A stretch of 64,000 nucleotides of DNA, taken from Thiocapsa sp. GTDB taxonomy: Bacteria > Pseudomonadota > Gammaproteobacteria > Chromatiales > Chromatiaceae. The stretch's first letter is position 1; each line of letters opens with the position of its first letter. Below are positions 63,373 through 64,000 of this stretch, one piece after another. Below the pieces are notes generated by a model, which was given only the letters and a program-made list of their open reading frames with translations, was not told where the DNA came from and ran no database searches. The stretch is taken from NCBI RefSeq assembly GCF_018399035.1, contig NZ_CP073760.1:3228001-3292000 (forward strand), in the 5' to 3' direction. A program made the translations under genes and the position numbers.

Positions 63373-64000
63373 ATGGACTTCACGACCCTCGACACCCTGC
63401 GCACCCACCACCCCGCGTGGCGGCTGCTGCGCTCGGATCATGCGCCGCTGGTGGCGAGCTTTCTGAACCGCGTCTTCGTGCAGCCGAATGTCCGGGTGAT
63501 GGCGGCGGCGGATCTGGCCGAGGCGCTGGAAGACGAGTTGTATGCACTGCGCGAGCGTCTCGGCGAGGGCAGCTTCCCCAAATCGGCGTTGGACTATCTC
63601 AACGACTGGGCCGGCCCGGATAAAGGTTGGCTGCGCAAGTTCTACGCCCGTGACTCGGACGAGCCGCAATTCGATCTGACCCCGTCGTCCGAGAAGGCGA
63701 TCGCCTGGCTCGACACCCTTTCGGAGCGCAGCTTCGTGGGGACGGAGTCGCGGCTCTTGACCCTGTTCGAGCTGCTCAAGCAGATGAGCGAGGGCAGCGA
63801 GGCCGATCCCGAGAAGCGCATCGCGGAGCTCACGAAGCGGCGCGACGAGATCGATGCCGAGATCGCACGGGTGCTGGGGGGCGACGTACCGCTGCTGGAC
63901 GACACGGCGCTGAAGGATCGCTTCCAGCAGTTCATGCAGTTGGCGCGGGAGCTGTTGACCGATTTCCGCGAGGTCGAGCACAACTTCCGTCTGCTCGATC
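63373..64000 (+). CDS. jetA: DUF3375 protein, probable Wadjet type I JetA (partial)
   Basis: From ATG 63373 the frame stays open to the window end (209 codons). It reads FTTLDTLRTHHPAWRLLRSD, HAPLVASFLNRVFVQPNVRV, LNDWAGPDKGWLRKFYARDS, PQFDLTPSSEKAIAWLDTL and SRLLTLFELLKQMSEG. This is the DUF3375 N-terminus, the JetA (MukF-like kleisin) subunit of Wadjet type I, a condensin-type system that blocks plasmids. JetB, JetC and JetD should follow beyond the window if the operon is intact. The identification of the system rests on this one gene. Confidence 0.8.
   Translation, partial: MDFTTLDTLRTHHPAWRLLRSDHAPLVASFLNRVFVQPNVRVMAAADLAEALEDELYALRERLGEGSFPKSALDYLNDWAGPDKGWLRKFYARDSDEPQFDLTPSSEKAIAWLDTLSERSFVGTESRLLTLFELLKQMSEGSEADPEKRIAELTKRRDEIDAEIARVLGGDVPLLDDTALKDRFQQFMQLARELLTDFREVEHNFRLLD

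Overview
The window is high-GC DNA that reads like a chromosome segment of a gammaproteobacterium. A purple sulfur bacterium (Chromatiaceae-like) is my best inference, from the dapF-DUF484-xerC order, the DUF29 paralogues, the bacteriohemerythrin, the heme oxygenase, the B-type sdhCAB operon and ttcA. No rRNA or other species marker is present, so genus is not claimed.

Layout. (1) 1-3 kb: core genes dapF (3' end), a DUF484 gene, xerC and a sulfotransferase. (2) 3-6 kb: a scar zone with a DruA/HsdR chimeric remnant, an IS701-type transposase and about 0.8 kb of non-coding DNA. (3) 5,983-42,211: a genomic island of about 36 kb integrated in the 3' half of a tRNA-Asn(GTT) gene. It is bounded by identical 53-bp direct repeats and has a second 22-bp repeat just inside each end. 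(4) 42-45 kb: the intact tRNA-Asn, a DruA-ISAs1 insertion element and an aspartate aminotransferase gene. (5) 45.5-64 kb: uvrB, a broken IS110 element, heme oxygenase, mtgA, DAHP synthase, DUF29 genes, a histidine phosphatase, hemerythrin, sdhCAB, ttcA-yfcE, a quinone-oxidoreductase-like gene, a GNAT-nitrilase fusion and, at the edge, the start of a DUF3375/JetA gene (probable Wadjet type I operon).

How the island works. The left end holds a P4-type tyrosine integrase, then an AlpA-like regulator/excisionase, a small ORF and a 936-aa primase-helicase in an overlapping cluster. A 9-bp iteron array around an AT-rich core follows and is a candidate replication origin. The middle is cargo: small membrane, lipoprotein, HTH, nuclease-like and papain-like genes with AT-richer composition. 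It also holds an overlapping restriction-modification operon: a BPTD_3080-type helicase-nuclease, a beta-class methyltransferase whose target-recognition region is AT-rich, two small ORFs and a RelE-UvrD fusion. The right end is a recombination module: ssb, bet, exo, a MoxR/CobS-like AAA ATPase, a WGR-like gene, a DUF3150 gene, a VWA protein with HEAGH, a frameshifted radC and a Toprim primase. SXT/R391-type elements carry similar sets. No conjugation or virion genes are visible, so the element is probably a mobilisable or satellite-like integrative element.

The most unusual signal is at the right end. Six of the intercistronic gaps there are 65-79 nt long and fold into strong hairpins just before the ribosome-binding site. 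They look like one family of structured leaders that includes the radC leader, suggesting coordinated post-transcriptional control of the recombination/AAA/VWA module.
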